DNA from: JAEZBP01 sp963832725
GTDB lineage: Bacteria; Myxococcota_A; Polyangia; Polyangiales; Sandaracinaceae
Length of the DNA stretch: 64,000 bases
Assembly (NCBI GenBank): GCA_963832725.1
Contig: CAWHVG010000001.1
Span: 496,001 to 560,000, forward strand
Reading direction: 5' to 3'
Positions 21,523-31,749 of this stretch are shown here, piece by piece (the stretch's first letter is position 1; each line of letters begins with the position of its first letter). The position numbers were made by a program, and so were the translations under genes. Under the pieces are notes generated by a model, which was given only the letters and a program-made list of their open reading frames with translations, was not told the DNA's origin and did no database searches.

Positions 21523-22906
21523 CGACTCTCCGGGGGGGGACATCGCGCACCGAGTGCACCCTCCCCTCGAAGGGCGCGCGGGGGAGCGACGCGACGAACA
21601 CGATCAGGCGACGGTGGGAGGGCAGCCACCGCCGCACGGTCTCCTGCACCCGCGTCGGCGCGACCGCGCCGTAGCGCTCCTGCTCCGACGCGAGCGTGAC
21701 CGGCTGTCCATCGGGTCGCGTGCGCCCGAGGAGCCGAGCGGCGGAATCGAGCTCCTCGGTCCGGAAGAGGATGCTCCCCTCCCACGCCTCACGTGCCCGC
21801 CGCACCGCGTCCTCGTCCGGCTCCGTGGAGCGCAGGGCATCGAGGGTGAAGTCGATTGCCTCCAAGAGCTCGCCGGTGTGATGCCCGCGCGCCGCCAGCG
21901 CATGGATCACGAAGAGCGATCCCAACTCGCCGCTCCGCTGGCGCACCTGGAGCGAGCTGGCGAGCCCACGGGTCCGGAGGGCGGTGTAGAGGGGCGCCTC
22001 GAGCGTGCCGGTCAGGAGCTGGGCCACCACATCGAGCGCGGCGTCGTCCGGCGAGAAGAGCGCCGGGGTGGGCCACACCACGTAGAGCTCGTCGTGCTGG
22101 GTGTGAGCCTCGTAGGTGATGCGCCGCTCGTAGTCCATGCGCCGGAGGGGCGCGGTCTGCCGTTCGAGGCGCGGCGCCGAGCGGCGGATGAAGCCGAAAT
22201 AGCGTGTGACCAGCGCGCGGACCTCGGCCGGATCGAATCCGCCGACGAGGCTGAGCGTCGCGTCGTCCGGCCCGTACCAGCGCTGGACGAACCACTGAAC
22301 GTGACGCAGCTCGAGCGACTCCACGTCCTCCTCGTGCTCGTACACGCGCCGGTAGGGGTGCCCCTCGGGGTAGACATTGTCGTAGAGCAGCGCGGCGATC
22401 CGGCCCACCGATCCGTGCCGCCCGGACTCCCGCCCTTCGTGCACGACCACGCGTTGGGCGGCGCGAAAGCGCGTCTCGTCGAGCGCGGGAAGCGAGCGCG
22501 CCATCCTCTGCGCCTCGAGCCAGAGCGTCTGCGCCAGGCGCGAGGAGGGCACCGTCTCGTGATAGACGGTGACGTCGGGCTCCGTCGCCGCGTTGACGTC
22601 GAGCGCGCCGAACGACTCGAGCCTGCCGAACACCGTCTCGCGGTCGAAGTCGCCTTCGAACATCAGGTGCTCGGTGAGGTGGGCGAGCCCGGTGCGCCCC
22701 TCCGGCACGTCGCGGGCGCCGACGCGATAGGTCACGGCCACCGCCACGTGACGCCGGCCGGGCACCGGCTGCAGCACCACCCGCAACCCGTTGTCGAGCG
22801 TGAAGTGCTCCGGGTCGGGGACGCCCTCCCAGGCCCGCGCGCCGGGAAGCACGGCGCCCCCCACCGCCACGAACGCGAACGCGATCCATAGCCGATTCCC
22901 GCCCAC
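21519..22906 (-). CDS. M16-family zinc metalloprotease (active subunit)
   Basis: About 462 residues. A GTG at 22906 gives a signal-like N-terminus (NRLWIAFAFVAVGGAVLPGA). The zinc motif is intact: GLAHLTEHLMFEG carries HxxEH, and a glutamate-rich helix (VVHEGRESGRHGS) lies where the third ligand is expected. Later NVYPEGHPYRRVYEHEEDVE and VGGFDPAEVRALVTRYFG are standard M16 sequence. The 3' end is obscured: a run of eight Cs at 21532-21539 (minus strand) throws the frame off, and nine would give VPPPESR and a stop overlapping the next ATG. This is the one break not at a GATC. It forms a pair with the pseudoprotease downstream. Confidence 0.88.
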
Positions 22907-22964
22907 GGGCGCGACTCTACGAGACGGCGCGCGAGAGCACCAACCGAGAGCACACACGGAGACA

Positions 22965-23132
22965 TCGGGACGGCTGGCCGAGCGCCTGGAGCGCGAAGCC
23001 ATCGAGCGTCGGCTGCACGCACTCCGCCTCGCTCGACGAAGGGGCGACGCGACCCAGGCGGAGCGAGCCCGCGCCAGCCTCGCGTCGTCCGATCCCTCCC
23101 GCGTGAGGGAGCACGCCGCCGCCGCGCGCTGA
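22965..23132 (+). other. Coding-like remnant in the gap before the M16 genes
   Basis: The 306 bases from 22907 to 23212 carry no complete gene. On the plus strand one frame reads GRLAERLEREAIERRLHALR, then LARRRGDATQAERARASLAS, with strongly GC-biased third positions and a stop at 23130-23132, but it lacks a start codon. It may be the tail of a lost gene or a chance open frame in GC-rich DNA. No family recognised. Confidence 0.25.
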
Positions 23133-23212
23133 CGAGACGGCTCGCTCGATCCGATCGCCCCCGACGAGCTCTGGCGCGCGCCGCCCGGCCCTCGCGCTCC
23201 GAGCACGACCCG

Positions 23213-24184
23213 CTACGAGAGCACCCCCTTCACCGGCACCCGCAAGGCCGGCAGCTCCTCCTCGCCGAGGCGCTGCCTCACGTTCACCTCGATCATCGTC
23301 GACAGCGACGAGAGCGGCAGGTCGTTCGGGTCGTCGCCGAAGGGGTTCTCGATCTCGTCACCGACGGCGTCGAGGCCGAAGAAAGCGTAGCTGATGATGG
23401 CGACCACCACCGGCGTGTAGACGCCGATCCCGTTCACCAGCCCGAAGGGCAACGCGAAACAGTAGAGCGCCACGATGCGGTGGATGAGGGCGGTGTAGGA
23501 GAAGGGAATCGGCGTGCTCTTGATGCGCTCGCAGCCGCCCTGGATGTCGCAGAGCGCGGTCAGGCTGCCTTCGAGCACGGGCACGTGCTGCGGATGGATC
23601 CAGCCGCGCTGCCAGGCGTCGCGCACGCGGTCGCCGAGCGTCTGCAGGATGGCCACCGGCGGGTTGCTCTCGCCGCCGAGCGCGGCGGCTTCACCGGCGG
23701 GCAAGAGGCGCGCGACCTCCGCATGCGGCGGCTCGTCCCGCAAGTGCAACCGCACCGCGTGCACGTACGCCGCGACGCGATGGACCATCTCGCGGTGGAA
23801 GGCCGCGAGCTCCTCGTCCGCCACCCGCTCGGGCCAGCGACCACCGTCCGCGCCGGGCTCCGGCAGCGGCCCGACCAAGGTCAGGATCTGCCGGGTCAGG
23901 GAGCGGCTGGTGTTCACCATGCGCCCCCAGAGCTTTCGCCCTTCCCAGTAGCGGTCGTAGCTCGTGTTGTTCCGGAACCCGAGGAAGATGCCGAGCGCGA
24001 CGGCGATCAGCGTGAAAGGGATGGGGGTCAGGTCGTTCTTCAGCTCGGCGACGTGGATGTGCACGAGCGTGACGACGACGGCGACCGAGGTGACGAAGGC
24101 CACGCGAAGCGCGATTCGGCGTAACGCGCTGCCCCTCCAGGTGAGCAGGATGCCCACCCAGGACGGCTTCTCGAGGATGATCAT
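23213..24184 (-). CDS. Bestrophin-like anion channel protein (UPF0187/YneE family)
   Basis: About 323 residues, the usual length. MIILEKPSWVGILLTWRGS is the typical N-terminus of bacterial bestrophins. Membrane segments follow (RVAFVTSVAVVVTLVHIHV and PFTLIAVALGIFLGFRNNTS); FRNNTSYDRYWEGRKLWGRM is the family signature. Near the end HRIVALYCFALPFGLVNGIG and ISYAFFGLDAVGDEIENPFG match the second hairpin and the conserved ExENPFG motif. It is expected to form pentameric inner-membrane anion (or cation) channels. It is monocistronic; 24185-24389 upstream contains no gene. Confidence 0.9.
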   Translation of the reverse strand: MIILEKPSWVGILLTWRGSALRRIALRVAFVTSVAVVVTLVHIHVAELKNDLTPIPFTLIAVALGIFLGFRNNTSYDRYWEGRKLWGRMVNTSRSLTRQILTLVGPLPEPGADGGRWPERVADEELAAFHREMVHRVAAYVHAVRLHLRDEPPHAEVARLLPAGEAAALGGESNPPVAILQTLGDRVRDAWQRGWIHPQHVPVLEGSLTALCDIQGGCERIKSTPIPFSYTALIHRIVALYCFALPFGLVNGIGVYTPVVVAIISYAFFGLDAVGDEIENPFGDDPNDLPLSSLSTMIEVNVRQRLGEEELPALRVPVKGVLS

Positions 24185-24389
24185 GTGCGAGCGTCTCCGA
24201 ACGAGCCGCCGAGGGTAGCAGGCCGGCGCGCTCGTTCGTTCACGGCGGCGAGCTCGCAGCGTCTGGATCCCCACCGCTGCAAGAGGCGGGGCGCCCGGAG
24301 CCGCGCCTCCACCCCGACGCTCCCCGAATCCGGGGAGGGAGCTCATGCGAGGATGTCCTTCGACGGCCTGAGAGATCGGCGAGCGACGG

Positions 24390-25276
24390 TCAGCGCTGGG
24401 GGCGAACGTGCTCGACGATCTCGCTCGTGGCCTGGTCCGCGACGGTGGATGGCGTGTTGAAGAAGCCGTGCGGCGCGCCGGGGTAGACGACGAGGCGGGT
24501 GGGCAGCCCGAGCTGCTCGCGATGCGCCGCCAGCCGGTGGGCCTGATCGACGGGGACGATGCCGTCCGCCGTGCCGTGCAAGAGCAACGTGGGCACGGCG
24601 GGCTGCGTCGCACCGCGAGGCGACTGCGCGCTCCAGGTGCGGCGGTCCGGCGTGCGATAGAGGAGCCTCGGCACGACGGTCGCCAGCGGGCCTTGGAGGT
24701 GGTCGAGCTCGTAGAGGCCGAACACCGAGACGAGCCGGTGTACCTCGCCGGGCCGAGCACGCGCTGCCGTCAACATCGCGAGCGTGGCGCCGGCCGAGAG
24801 CCCCACCAGCGACACGCGCGCCGGGTCGAGGCCGTGCACGCGCTCGGCGCGATCCCGCCAGCGGACCAGCGCGCACCGGACGTCGTCGAGCGCTTCGTCG
24901 AGGCGGCCACCCCGGAAGATCATCCGATAGTCAATCGCGCACACGGCCACGCCCGCGTCCGAGAGGCGCGAGGCGAGAAAGCGGATGGGCTTCATCGTCC
25001 GCGAGCCGAGCACGAAGCCTCCCCCGTGCACCAACACCACGGAGTCGCCGGTGCGCTCGTCGGTCGGCACGTAGGCGTCGTAGCGCCGCGGGACGCCGCG
25101 CCGGAGCGGCGGGGCGTAAGAGACGCCGGCTTCGGTCGGCCGGCGCTCCTCGAAGGACGCTGGCGTGCGGAGCTGCCACACGGCGTCGAGCACCGCGCGG
25201 TAGCGCAGCGCGCCCGCAGAACGACCGGGAGGATGCGCCGCTCGGCGCTCCCCGCCCGATGATGCCGGGCCCGCGC

Positions 25277-25280
<4 letters not shown>
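24390..25280 (-). CDS. Alpha/beta-hydrolase, esterase/lipase-like
   Basis: About 296 residues. The oxyanion-hole motif VLVHGGGFVLGSRTMKP, the nucleophile elbow VGLSAGATLA, the acid in LLHGTADGIVPVDQAHRL and the histidine in YPGAPHGFFN make a complete hormone-sensitive-lipase-like triad. The GTG at 25280 overlaps the stop of the acyl-CoA dehydrogenase gene as GTGA, so it is translated from the same mRNA. The location suggests release of acyl chains or of a CoA/ester intermediate in lipid breakdown, but the substrate is not visible from sequence. Confidence 0.87.
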
Positions 25281-26423
<1,143 letters not shown>

Positions 26424-26508
26424 CGTGACTCCCGTGGTGCATCGGAGCGTACGGACCCCGGACCGAGGGAGGCAACCGCGCAGCGCGCGGCGTCGCTTGC
26501 GCGGCTAC

Positions 26509-26543
26509 CTACCGAGTGGTAGACAGCAGTCGACCGTTCGGTA
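26509..26543. promoter_or_regulatory. Two TetR-operator-like palindromes in the divergent promoter
   Basis: CTACCGAGTGGTAG at 26509-26522 has perfect five-base arms (CTACC/GGTAG). ACCGTTCGGT at 26533-26542 is a second palindrome on the same theme. They sit between the acyl-CoA dehydrogenase and the tetR-like gene, about 23 bases apart centre to centre, i.e. roughly two helical turns. TetR regulators of fatty-acid genes bind such ACCG/CGGT palindromes; binding by the adjacent regulator is inferred. Confidence 0.6.
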
Positions 26544-26576
26544 GGGAGACCCGATGCCGGGCTCCGAGCCGACTCG

Positions 26577-26631
26577 GCCTCGAGACCCTGGGCGGCCTCG
26601 AGACGCTGCACGGCCTCGAGACGCTTCGAGC
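26577..26631. repeat. Three 18-bp tandem repeats before the tetR start
   Basis: GGCCTCGAGAC followed by C/G-CT recurs at 18-base intervals three times immediately upstream of the ATG at 26633. Read in the tetR frame the units encode GLETLG, GLETLH and GLETLR, so an earlier in-frame start would add a hexapeptide repeat to the regulator. Each copy has an XhoI-like CTCGAG palindrome. Role unknown. Confidence 0.6.
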
Positions 26632-26632
26632 G

Positions 26633-27268
26633 ATGGACATCCGCACGCAGATCCTGGTGGCGGCCACGCGCCTCTTCGCGGCGCAGGGCTACGGAGCGAC
26701 TTCGCTCTCGGCGATCGCCGACGCGGTGGGCATCCGCAAGGCCTCGCTCCTCTACCACTTCCCCTCCAAGGACGCGCTCCACCAGAGCGTGCTCGACAAG
26801 CTCCTCAGCCACTGGAACGAGACGCTGCCGCGCCTGCTCGAGGCCGCCGCGGGCGACGATCGCTTCGACGCCCTCTTGGCCGAGACGGTCGGCTTCTTCG
26901 TGGAGGATCGGGATCGGGCGCGGCTGTTGCTGCGCGAGGCGCTCGACCGCCCCGAGGCGATGCGGCAGCGCCTGCAGGAGGCCGTCCGCCCGTGGATGCG
27001 CGTGATCGCGGATTCCATCGCCCTGGGACAGCAGCACGGGGAGCTGCGCGCGGACGCGGACCCGGAGGCCTACCTCCTGCAAGTGATCCACCTCATCGTC
27101 GGCGGCATCGCGACCGGCGACACGCTCGGGGTGCTCCTGAGCGAAGACGGCCGGACGGCCGACATCGAGCGGCTGACGCGCGAGCTGACGCGCGTGGCCA
27201 GAGCGAGCCTCTACACCGACGCGGGTCTGGAACGCGCCGCAGAGCGCCGCCGTGCGCGAGCGGGCTGA
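26633..27268 (+). CDS. TetR-family transcriptional regulator
   Basis: About 211 residues. The N-terminal helix-turn-helix is textbook: MDIRTQILVAATRLFAAQGY then SLSAIADAVGIRKASLLYHF, with YHFPSKDAL closing it. The rest (about 60-211) is a helical ligand domain. I chose the ATG at 26633 because the domain starts there; an earlier in-frame GTG would prepend the GLETL repeats. It is divergent from the acyl-CoA dehydrogenase/hydrolase pair and upstream of four further fatty-acid genes, so it probably represses one or both units and responds to acyl-CoA, as FadR/PsrA-like TetR proteins do. Confidence 0.9.
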   Translation: MDIRTQILVAATRLFAAQGYGATSLSAIADAVGIRKASLLYHFPSKDALHQSVLDKLLSHWNETLPRLLEAAAGDDRFDALLAETVGFFVEDRDRARLLLREALDRPEAMRQRLQEAVRPWMRVIADSIALGQQHGELRADADPEAYLLQVIHLIVGGIATGDTLGVLLSEDGRTADIERLTRELTRVARASLYTDAGLERAAERRRARAG

Positions 27269-27286
27269 CCCGAGCGAGGGACGAAC

Positions 27287-29206
27287 ATGGGCAACTTCTT
27301 CAAGGACAACGACGACCTTCAGTTCTACTTCGAGCGGGGCATCGACTGGACCAAGCTGGTCGAGGTCACCGAACACGGCTTCCGCGCCGCCGACGGCCCG
27401 AAGTCGGTGAACGAGGCGCTCGAGCTCTACCGCGACATCGCCGACCTGGTGGGTCAGTTCGTCGCCGACGAGGTGGCCCCACACAGCGCGCAGATCGACC
27501 GCGAGGCGGTCCGCTTCGATGACGGAGAGGCGACCTTCCCGGAGCGCCTTCAGGGCATCTTCGATCAGATCCGTGAGATGGAGCTGCACGGCCTCTGTGT
27601 GCCGAGGGAGCTCGGCGGAATGAACGGTCCGCTGATGCTCTACTTCCTGCTCAGCGAGATGTTCGGTCGGGCCGACGTGTCCGTGATGGCGCACCACGGC
27701 TTCCACGGCGGGATGGCCATGGCGATGCTGATCTTCTCGATCCGCGAGGGGACGACGAAGATCGATCCGCTGACCGGCACCATCCAGGAGACGCGCTTCG
27801 CCGACTACATCCGCGAGATCGTCCGCGGCGAGGCGTGGGGCTGCATGGACATCACCGAGCCCGACGCCGGCAGCGACATGGCCCAGCTCCGCGCCAAGGC
27901 CGAGCAAGACGAAGACGGAAACTGGTTCATCACCGGGCAGAAGATCTTCATCACGTCGGGTCACGGGAAATACCACTTCGTCATCGCGCGGACCGAGGAG
28001 GCGAAGGATCCGGACGATCCGATGAGCGGGCTCGGCGGGCTGAGCATGTTCTTGGTGCCGGCCTACGAGGATCGCGATGGAGAGCGGGTGCGCCTCGCGT
28101 CGGTGGACCGCATCGAGGAGAAGCTCGGTCACCACGCGTCGGTCACGGCGCAGATCAGCTTCGAGCGCACACCGGCGTTCTTGATCGGAGAGCGCGGCGA
28201 AGGCTTCCGCCACATGCTGACGCTGATGAACAACGCCCGGCTCGGCGTCGGGTTCGAGTGCATCGGTCTCTGCGAGGCCGCCATCCGCATTTCCGAGAGC
28301 TACGCGGCGGAGCGCCGCTCGATGGGCAAGACCATCGACCGCCACGAGATGATCGCGGATTACCTCGACTCGATGCGGACCGAGGTCCAGGCGCTGCGCG
28401 CGGTGTGCATCCACGGCGCCTACCACGAAGAGGTCGCGAGCAAGCTGGAGCTACACCTCCGGTACGAGAGCGAGCTGAGCGAGACCGAGCGCGCCCGGAT
28501 GGAGCGCGACGTGAAGGGCCACAAGGCCAAGGCGCGGCGGGTGACGCCGCTCTTGAAGTACTTCGGCGCCGAGAAGGCCGTGGAGATGACCCGCCGCGCG
28601 GTCCAGATCCACGGCGGCGTCGGCTACACGAGGGAGTACGGCGCCGAGAAGCTCCTCCGCGACGCGATGGTGATGCCCATCTACGAGGGCACCAGCCAGA
28701 TCCAGTCGCTGATGGCGATGAAGGACACGCTGGGCGGCATCCTCAAGGATCCGCGCGCGTTCGTGGCCCGCGGCGCCCAGGCTCGCTGGCGCGCGCTGAG
28801 CGCCCGCGACCCGCTCGAGCGACGCCTCGCGCGGCTCACCGTGATCAGCTTCAACGCGCAGCAGCATCTGATGATGCGCACCGCCGGCGACAAGCTGCGC
28901 GGACTCGGCGAGAGGCCGGTCACCGAGTGGCCGGACGCGTTCCTGAAGAACTGGAACCCCAAGCGCGACTTCGCCTTCGCCATGCTCCACGCCGAGCGGC
29001 TGACGCGCATCCTCTTCGACGAGGCCGCGGCCGAGCTCCTGTGGGAGCAGGCGAAGTCCCATCCGGAGCGACGCGATGTCCTTTCGCGCTGGCTGGAGAT
29101 CGCCGAGCCGCGCTCGCGCTACATGCTCGACCAGATCCAGTCGAGCGGCGACCGCCTGCTGGGCACGCTCCAGGAGCACGAAGCGACGGCCTCGGCCGCC
29201 GAGTGA
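27287..29206 (+). CDS. Acyl-CoA dehydrogenase with extended C-terminal domain
   Basis: About 639 residues, longer than the usual 380-600. Core motifs are WGCMDITEPDAGSDMAQLR, ITGQKIFITSGHGKYHFVIA and, in the second half, QIHGGVGYTREYGAEKLLRD with MPIYEGTSQIQSLMAMKDTL. The N-terminus FKDNDDLQFYFERGIDWTKL and the extra C-terminal helices match the group of large FadE-like enzymes with an acyl-CoA dehydrogenase C-terminal domain. It starts 18 bases after the regulator stop and is followed 10 bases later by the MaoC-like gene, so tetR-acd-maoC may be one transcript. It probably uses a different chain length from the 25277-26423 enzyme. Confidence 0.92.
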   Translation: MGNFFKDNDDLQFYFERGIDWTKLVEVTEHGFRAADGPKSVNEALELYRDIADLVGQFVADEVAPHSAQIDREAVRFDDGEATFPERLQGIFDQIREMELHGLCVPRELGGMNGPLMLYFLLSEMFGRADVSVMAHHGFHGGMAMAMLIFSIREGTTKIDPLTGTIQETRFADYIREIVRGEAWGCMDITEPDAGSDMAQLRAKAEQDEDGNWFITGQKIFITSGHGKYHFVIARTEEAKDPDDPMSGLGGLSMFLVPAYEDRDGERVRLASVDRIEEKLGHHASVTAQISFERTPAFLIGERGEGFRHMLTLMNNARLGVGFECIGLCEAAIRISESYAAERRSMGKTIDRHEMIADYLDSMRTEVQALRAVCIHGAYHEEVASKLELHLRYESELSETERARMERDVKGHKAKARRVTPLLKYFGAEKAVEMTRRAVQIHGGVGYTREYGAEKLLRDAMVMPIYEGTSQIQSLMAMKDTLGGILKDPRAFVARGAQARWRALSARDPLERRLARLTVISFNAQQHLMMRTAGDKLRGLGERPVTEWPDAFLKNWNPKRDFAFAMLHAERLTRILFDEAAAELLWEQAKSHPERRDVLSRWLEIAEPRSRYMLDQIQSSGDRLLGTLQEHEATASAAE

Positions 29207-29216
29207 GAGGAGCGCC

Positions 29217-30116
29217 ATGACGGTCTCGACCAAGCACGTGCTCGCGCAGGGGCCCGCCTTGAGAGGAATGGGCGAGACGGCGCTGAGCGCGCTCAAGCAG
29301 CGGCTCGGCGTGGCGAGCCCGAGGCACGCGCCCTCGGTGCCCGGGCCCGAGGTGCGAGCGACCTTCCCGCCCCGCTCCCGCGAGCTGATCCGCGACTACG
29401 TGCGGCACGTCGGCGGGGATCCGGGCGCCTACAAGAAGCGGGTGCCGGCGCATCTCTTTCCGCAGTGGGGCTTCGCGCTCACCGGCAAGACGCTGGAGGG
29501 GCTCGACTATCCGATGCTCGCGGCGATGAACGGCGGCTGCAAGCTGGTGATGAACGCGCCGCTGCCGAACGACGAGCCGCTCGAGGTCAGCGCGCGCCTC
29601 GAGAGCATCGACGACGACGGCCGCCGGGCCATCCTCGAGCAGCGCATCGTCACGTCGACACGTTCGGCGCCGAACGCGGTCGTCGCTCACCTCTACATCT
29701 TCGTGCCGTTGAAAAAGGGATCCGGTGACGGCGAGAAGCGTACGAAGAAGGAGCGTCCGCGCGTGCCGACCGAGGCCAAGGAGCTCGCGTTTTGGCGCCT
29801 GCGCGCCGACGCCGGCCTCGACTTCGCGAAGCTGACGGGCGACTTCAACCCCGTCCACTGGGTGCCGGCCTACGCGCGGGCGTTCGGCTTCCGGAACACC
29901 ATCCTGCACGGTTTCGGGACCATGGCCCGCGCCATCGAGGGCCTGAATCGCGGCCTCTTCGCCGGGGACGTGGACGCACTCTCCGAGATCCACGTGCGCT
30001 TCACCCGCCCGCTGGTCTTGCCGGCCAAGGTCGGGCTCTACGTGCGAGGAGGCGAGCTCTGGGTCGGCGACGCCCCCGGCGGCCCGGCCTACCTGACGGG
30101 CACGTATTCGGTTTGA
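29217..30116 (+). CDS. MaoC-like (R)-specific enoyl-CoA hydratase
   Basis: About 299 residues, two hotdog halves. The second half carries the hydratase-2 motif FAKLTGDFNPVHWVPAYARA, with the catalytic Asp/His pair in D-F-N-P-V-H, and then GFRNTILHGFGTMARAIEG. The first half has decayed motifs, as in eukaryotic-type double-hotdog hydratases. Start ATG at 29217 follows a GAGAGGAG ribosome site and lies 10 bases after the dehydrogenase stop. It hydrates trans-2-enoyl-CoA to 3-hydroxyacyl-CoA. With the neighbouring reductase-like and thiolase genes it would complete a cycle. Confidence 0.88.
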   Translation: MTVSTKHVLAQGPALRGMGETALSALKQRLGVASPRHAPSVPGPEVRATFPPRSRELIRDYVRHVGGDPGAYKKRVPAHLFPQWGFALTGKTLEGLDYPMLAAMNGGCKLVMNAPLPNDEPLEVSARLESIDDDGRRAILEQRIVTSTRSAPNAVVAHLYIFVPLKKGSGDGEKRTKKERPRVPTEAKELAFWRLRADAGLDFAKLTGDFNPVHWVPAYARAFGFRNTILHGFGTMARAIEGLNRGLFAGDVDALSEIHVRFTRPLVLPAKVGLYVRGGELWVGDAPGGPAYLTGTYSV

Positions 30117-30121
30117 TTCTG

Positions 30122-30230
30122 GCTCCCTCCCCCGTTCGATGGGGAAGGCTGGGGTGGGGGCTGACCAAAGCATCCGTTCTATGAACCGACCCTCCCCCCA
30201 ACGCCCTCCCGCCAGCGGGAGGGCGAGAGG
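30122..30230. repeat. Pair of REP-like GC palindromes
   Basis: Two oppositely oriented elements of the CCCTCCCCC/GGGGTGGGGG type fill the gap between the hydratase and reductase genes. The second contains a perfect hairpin, CGCCCTCCCG-CCAG-CGGGAGGGCG, at 30202-30225. No T-run follows, so this looks like a REP/BIME-type mRNA element rather than a classical terminator, though it could separate two transcripts. Confidence 0.55.
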
Positions 30231-30278
30231 ATCCGAACCCAATCCGGATCCCGAGATTTCGACGAATCAGGTGACGAG

Positions 30279-31727
30279 ATGAGCGACTTTCTCTTGGAGC
30301 TGAGCAAGAACCCGAACGCCCGCAAGGTGATCCGCGGGCTGGGCCTCCCGCTGCCGATGCCGCAGAGCCTCGAGCGCGCGAAGGGGCCGTGGGAAGAGCG
30401 ACCTCTGGCCGATCGACAGGTGGCCGTCGGCGTCGGCCCGCGCCCCGAGCTGGAGGGCGTGATCGCCGAGACGCTCGCCCGCGCCGGCGCCAATCCCTGG
30501 CTGGCCGGCGAGGACCACGACCCCGCGCTCTACCTCGCGCCGGGTGAGGCCTACGGTCGTCCGGCTCGTCCGCTGCCGGCGCCGGTGCCCGAGCGCTTCT
30601 TGGCGAACGCGCTCGTCTTCGACGGGACCGGCATCGGCGAGCCGACCGAGCTCGGCCGCGTCTACGACTTCGTCCACCCTCTCGTCGGCCGCGTGCAGCG
30701 CTCGGGACGTGTGGTTGTATTGGCCCGCCCGGTGAGCGACAGCTCGACAGCGGCAGCCGCCGCGGCCCAGCGCGGGTTGGAAGGATTCGTCCGCAGCCTG
30801 GCGCGCGAGATCGGTCGCCGCGGGGCCACTGCACAGATCGTGTACGTCGAGCGCGGCGCCGAAGCGCGCGTCCCGGCCGTCCTCCGCTTCCTCCTCTCGG
30901 CGCGCTCGGCGTTCGTCAGCGGGCAACCCTTCCACGTCTCGAGCGTCGCGGCCCAGGGCGGCGGCACGGACCGCGAAGTTCCCTACGTGCGGCCGCTGGA
31001 GAAGAAGGCCGTCCTCGTCACCGGCGCCGCGCGCGGCATCGGCGCCGAGACGGCGCGCCTTCTGGCGGCGGAGGGCGCGCACGTCGTGTGCCTCGACCGC
31101 CCCGAGGACGACGGACCGCTCAGCCAGGTCGCCCGCACGATCCACGGCAGCGTCCTGCTCCAGGACGTGAGCGCGCCCGACGCGCCCGAGCGCATCGCCA
31201 ACGCGCTCCGCGACGAGCACGGCGGCGTCGACGTGGTGATCCACAACGCGGGCATCACCCGCGACAAGACCCTCGCCAAGATGAGCGAGGACAAGTGGAA
31301 GCAGACCATCGACATCAACCTCGCGGCGGTGGTGCGCATCAACGAGGCGCTGATCGGCGGCGGCGTGTTGCGCGACGGAGGCCGCATCGTCTGCCTGAGC
31401 AGCGTGGCCGGCATCGCGGGCAACATGGGCCAGACCAACTACGCCGCGTCGAAGGCCGGCATCATCGGCTACGTCGAGAAGCTCGCGCCGGAGCTGGCCA
31501 GCCGCGGGATCACCGTCAACGCGGTCGCGCCCGGCTTCATCGAGACCCGCCTCACCCACGCCATCCCGGTGATGATCCGCGAGGTCGGCCGGCGGCTGAG
31601 CAACCTCGGCCAGGGCGGGCAGCCCCAGGACATCGGCGAGGTGGTGACCTTTTTCGCCAGCCCCGGCAGTCAGGGGCTGACCGGACAGATCCTCCGCGCG
31701 TGCGGCGGCGCGTTCATCGGCGCCTGA
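30279..31727 (+). CDS. Two-domain 3-oxoacyl reductase (FabG4-like SDR)
   Basis: About 482 residues, twice the FabG length. The C-terminal half is a complete SDR: VLVTGAARGIGAETARLLAA, NAG in VVIHNAGITRDKTLAKM, catalytic Ser in LSSVAGIAGN and YxxxK in NYAASKAG. The N-terminal half is a degenerate Rossmann domain with low similarity, as in high-molecular-weight FabG4 of actinobacteria and delta-type proteobacteria, which use NAD(H) and act on CoA esters. It is followed 22 bases later by the thiolase gene. Role: 3-hydroxyacyl-CoA/3-oxoacyl-CoA interconversion. Confidence 0.9.
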   Translation: MSDFLLELSKNPNARKVIRGLGLPLPMPQSLERAKGPWEERPLADRQVAVGVGPRPELEGVIAETLARAGANPWLAGEDHDPALYLAPGEAYGRPARPLPAPVPERFLANALVFDGTGIGEPTELGRVYDFVHPLVGRVQRSGRVVVLARPVSDSSTAAAAAAQRGLEGFVRSLAREIGRRGATAQIVYVERGAEARVPAVLRFLLSARSAFVSGQPFHVSSVAAQGGGTDREVPYVRPLEKKAVLVTGAARGIGAETARLLAAEGAHVVCLDRPEDDGPLSQVARTIHGSVLLQDVSAPDAPERIANALRDEHGGVDVVIHNAGITRDKTLAKMSEDKWKQTIDINLAAVVRINEALIGGGVLRDGGRIVCLSSVAGIAGNMGQTNYAASKAGIIGYVEKLAPELASRGITVNAVAPGFIETRLTHAIPVMIREVGRRLSNLGQGGQPQDIGEVVTFFASPGSQGLTGQILRACGGAFIGA

Positions 31728-31749
31728 CCCGCGGACGAATGGAGCGACG

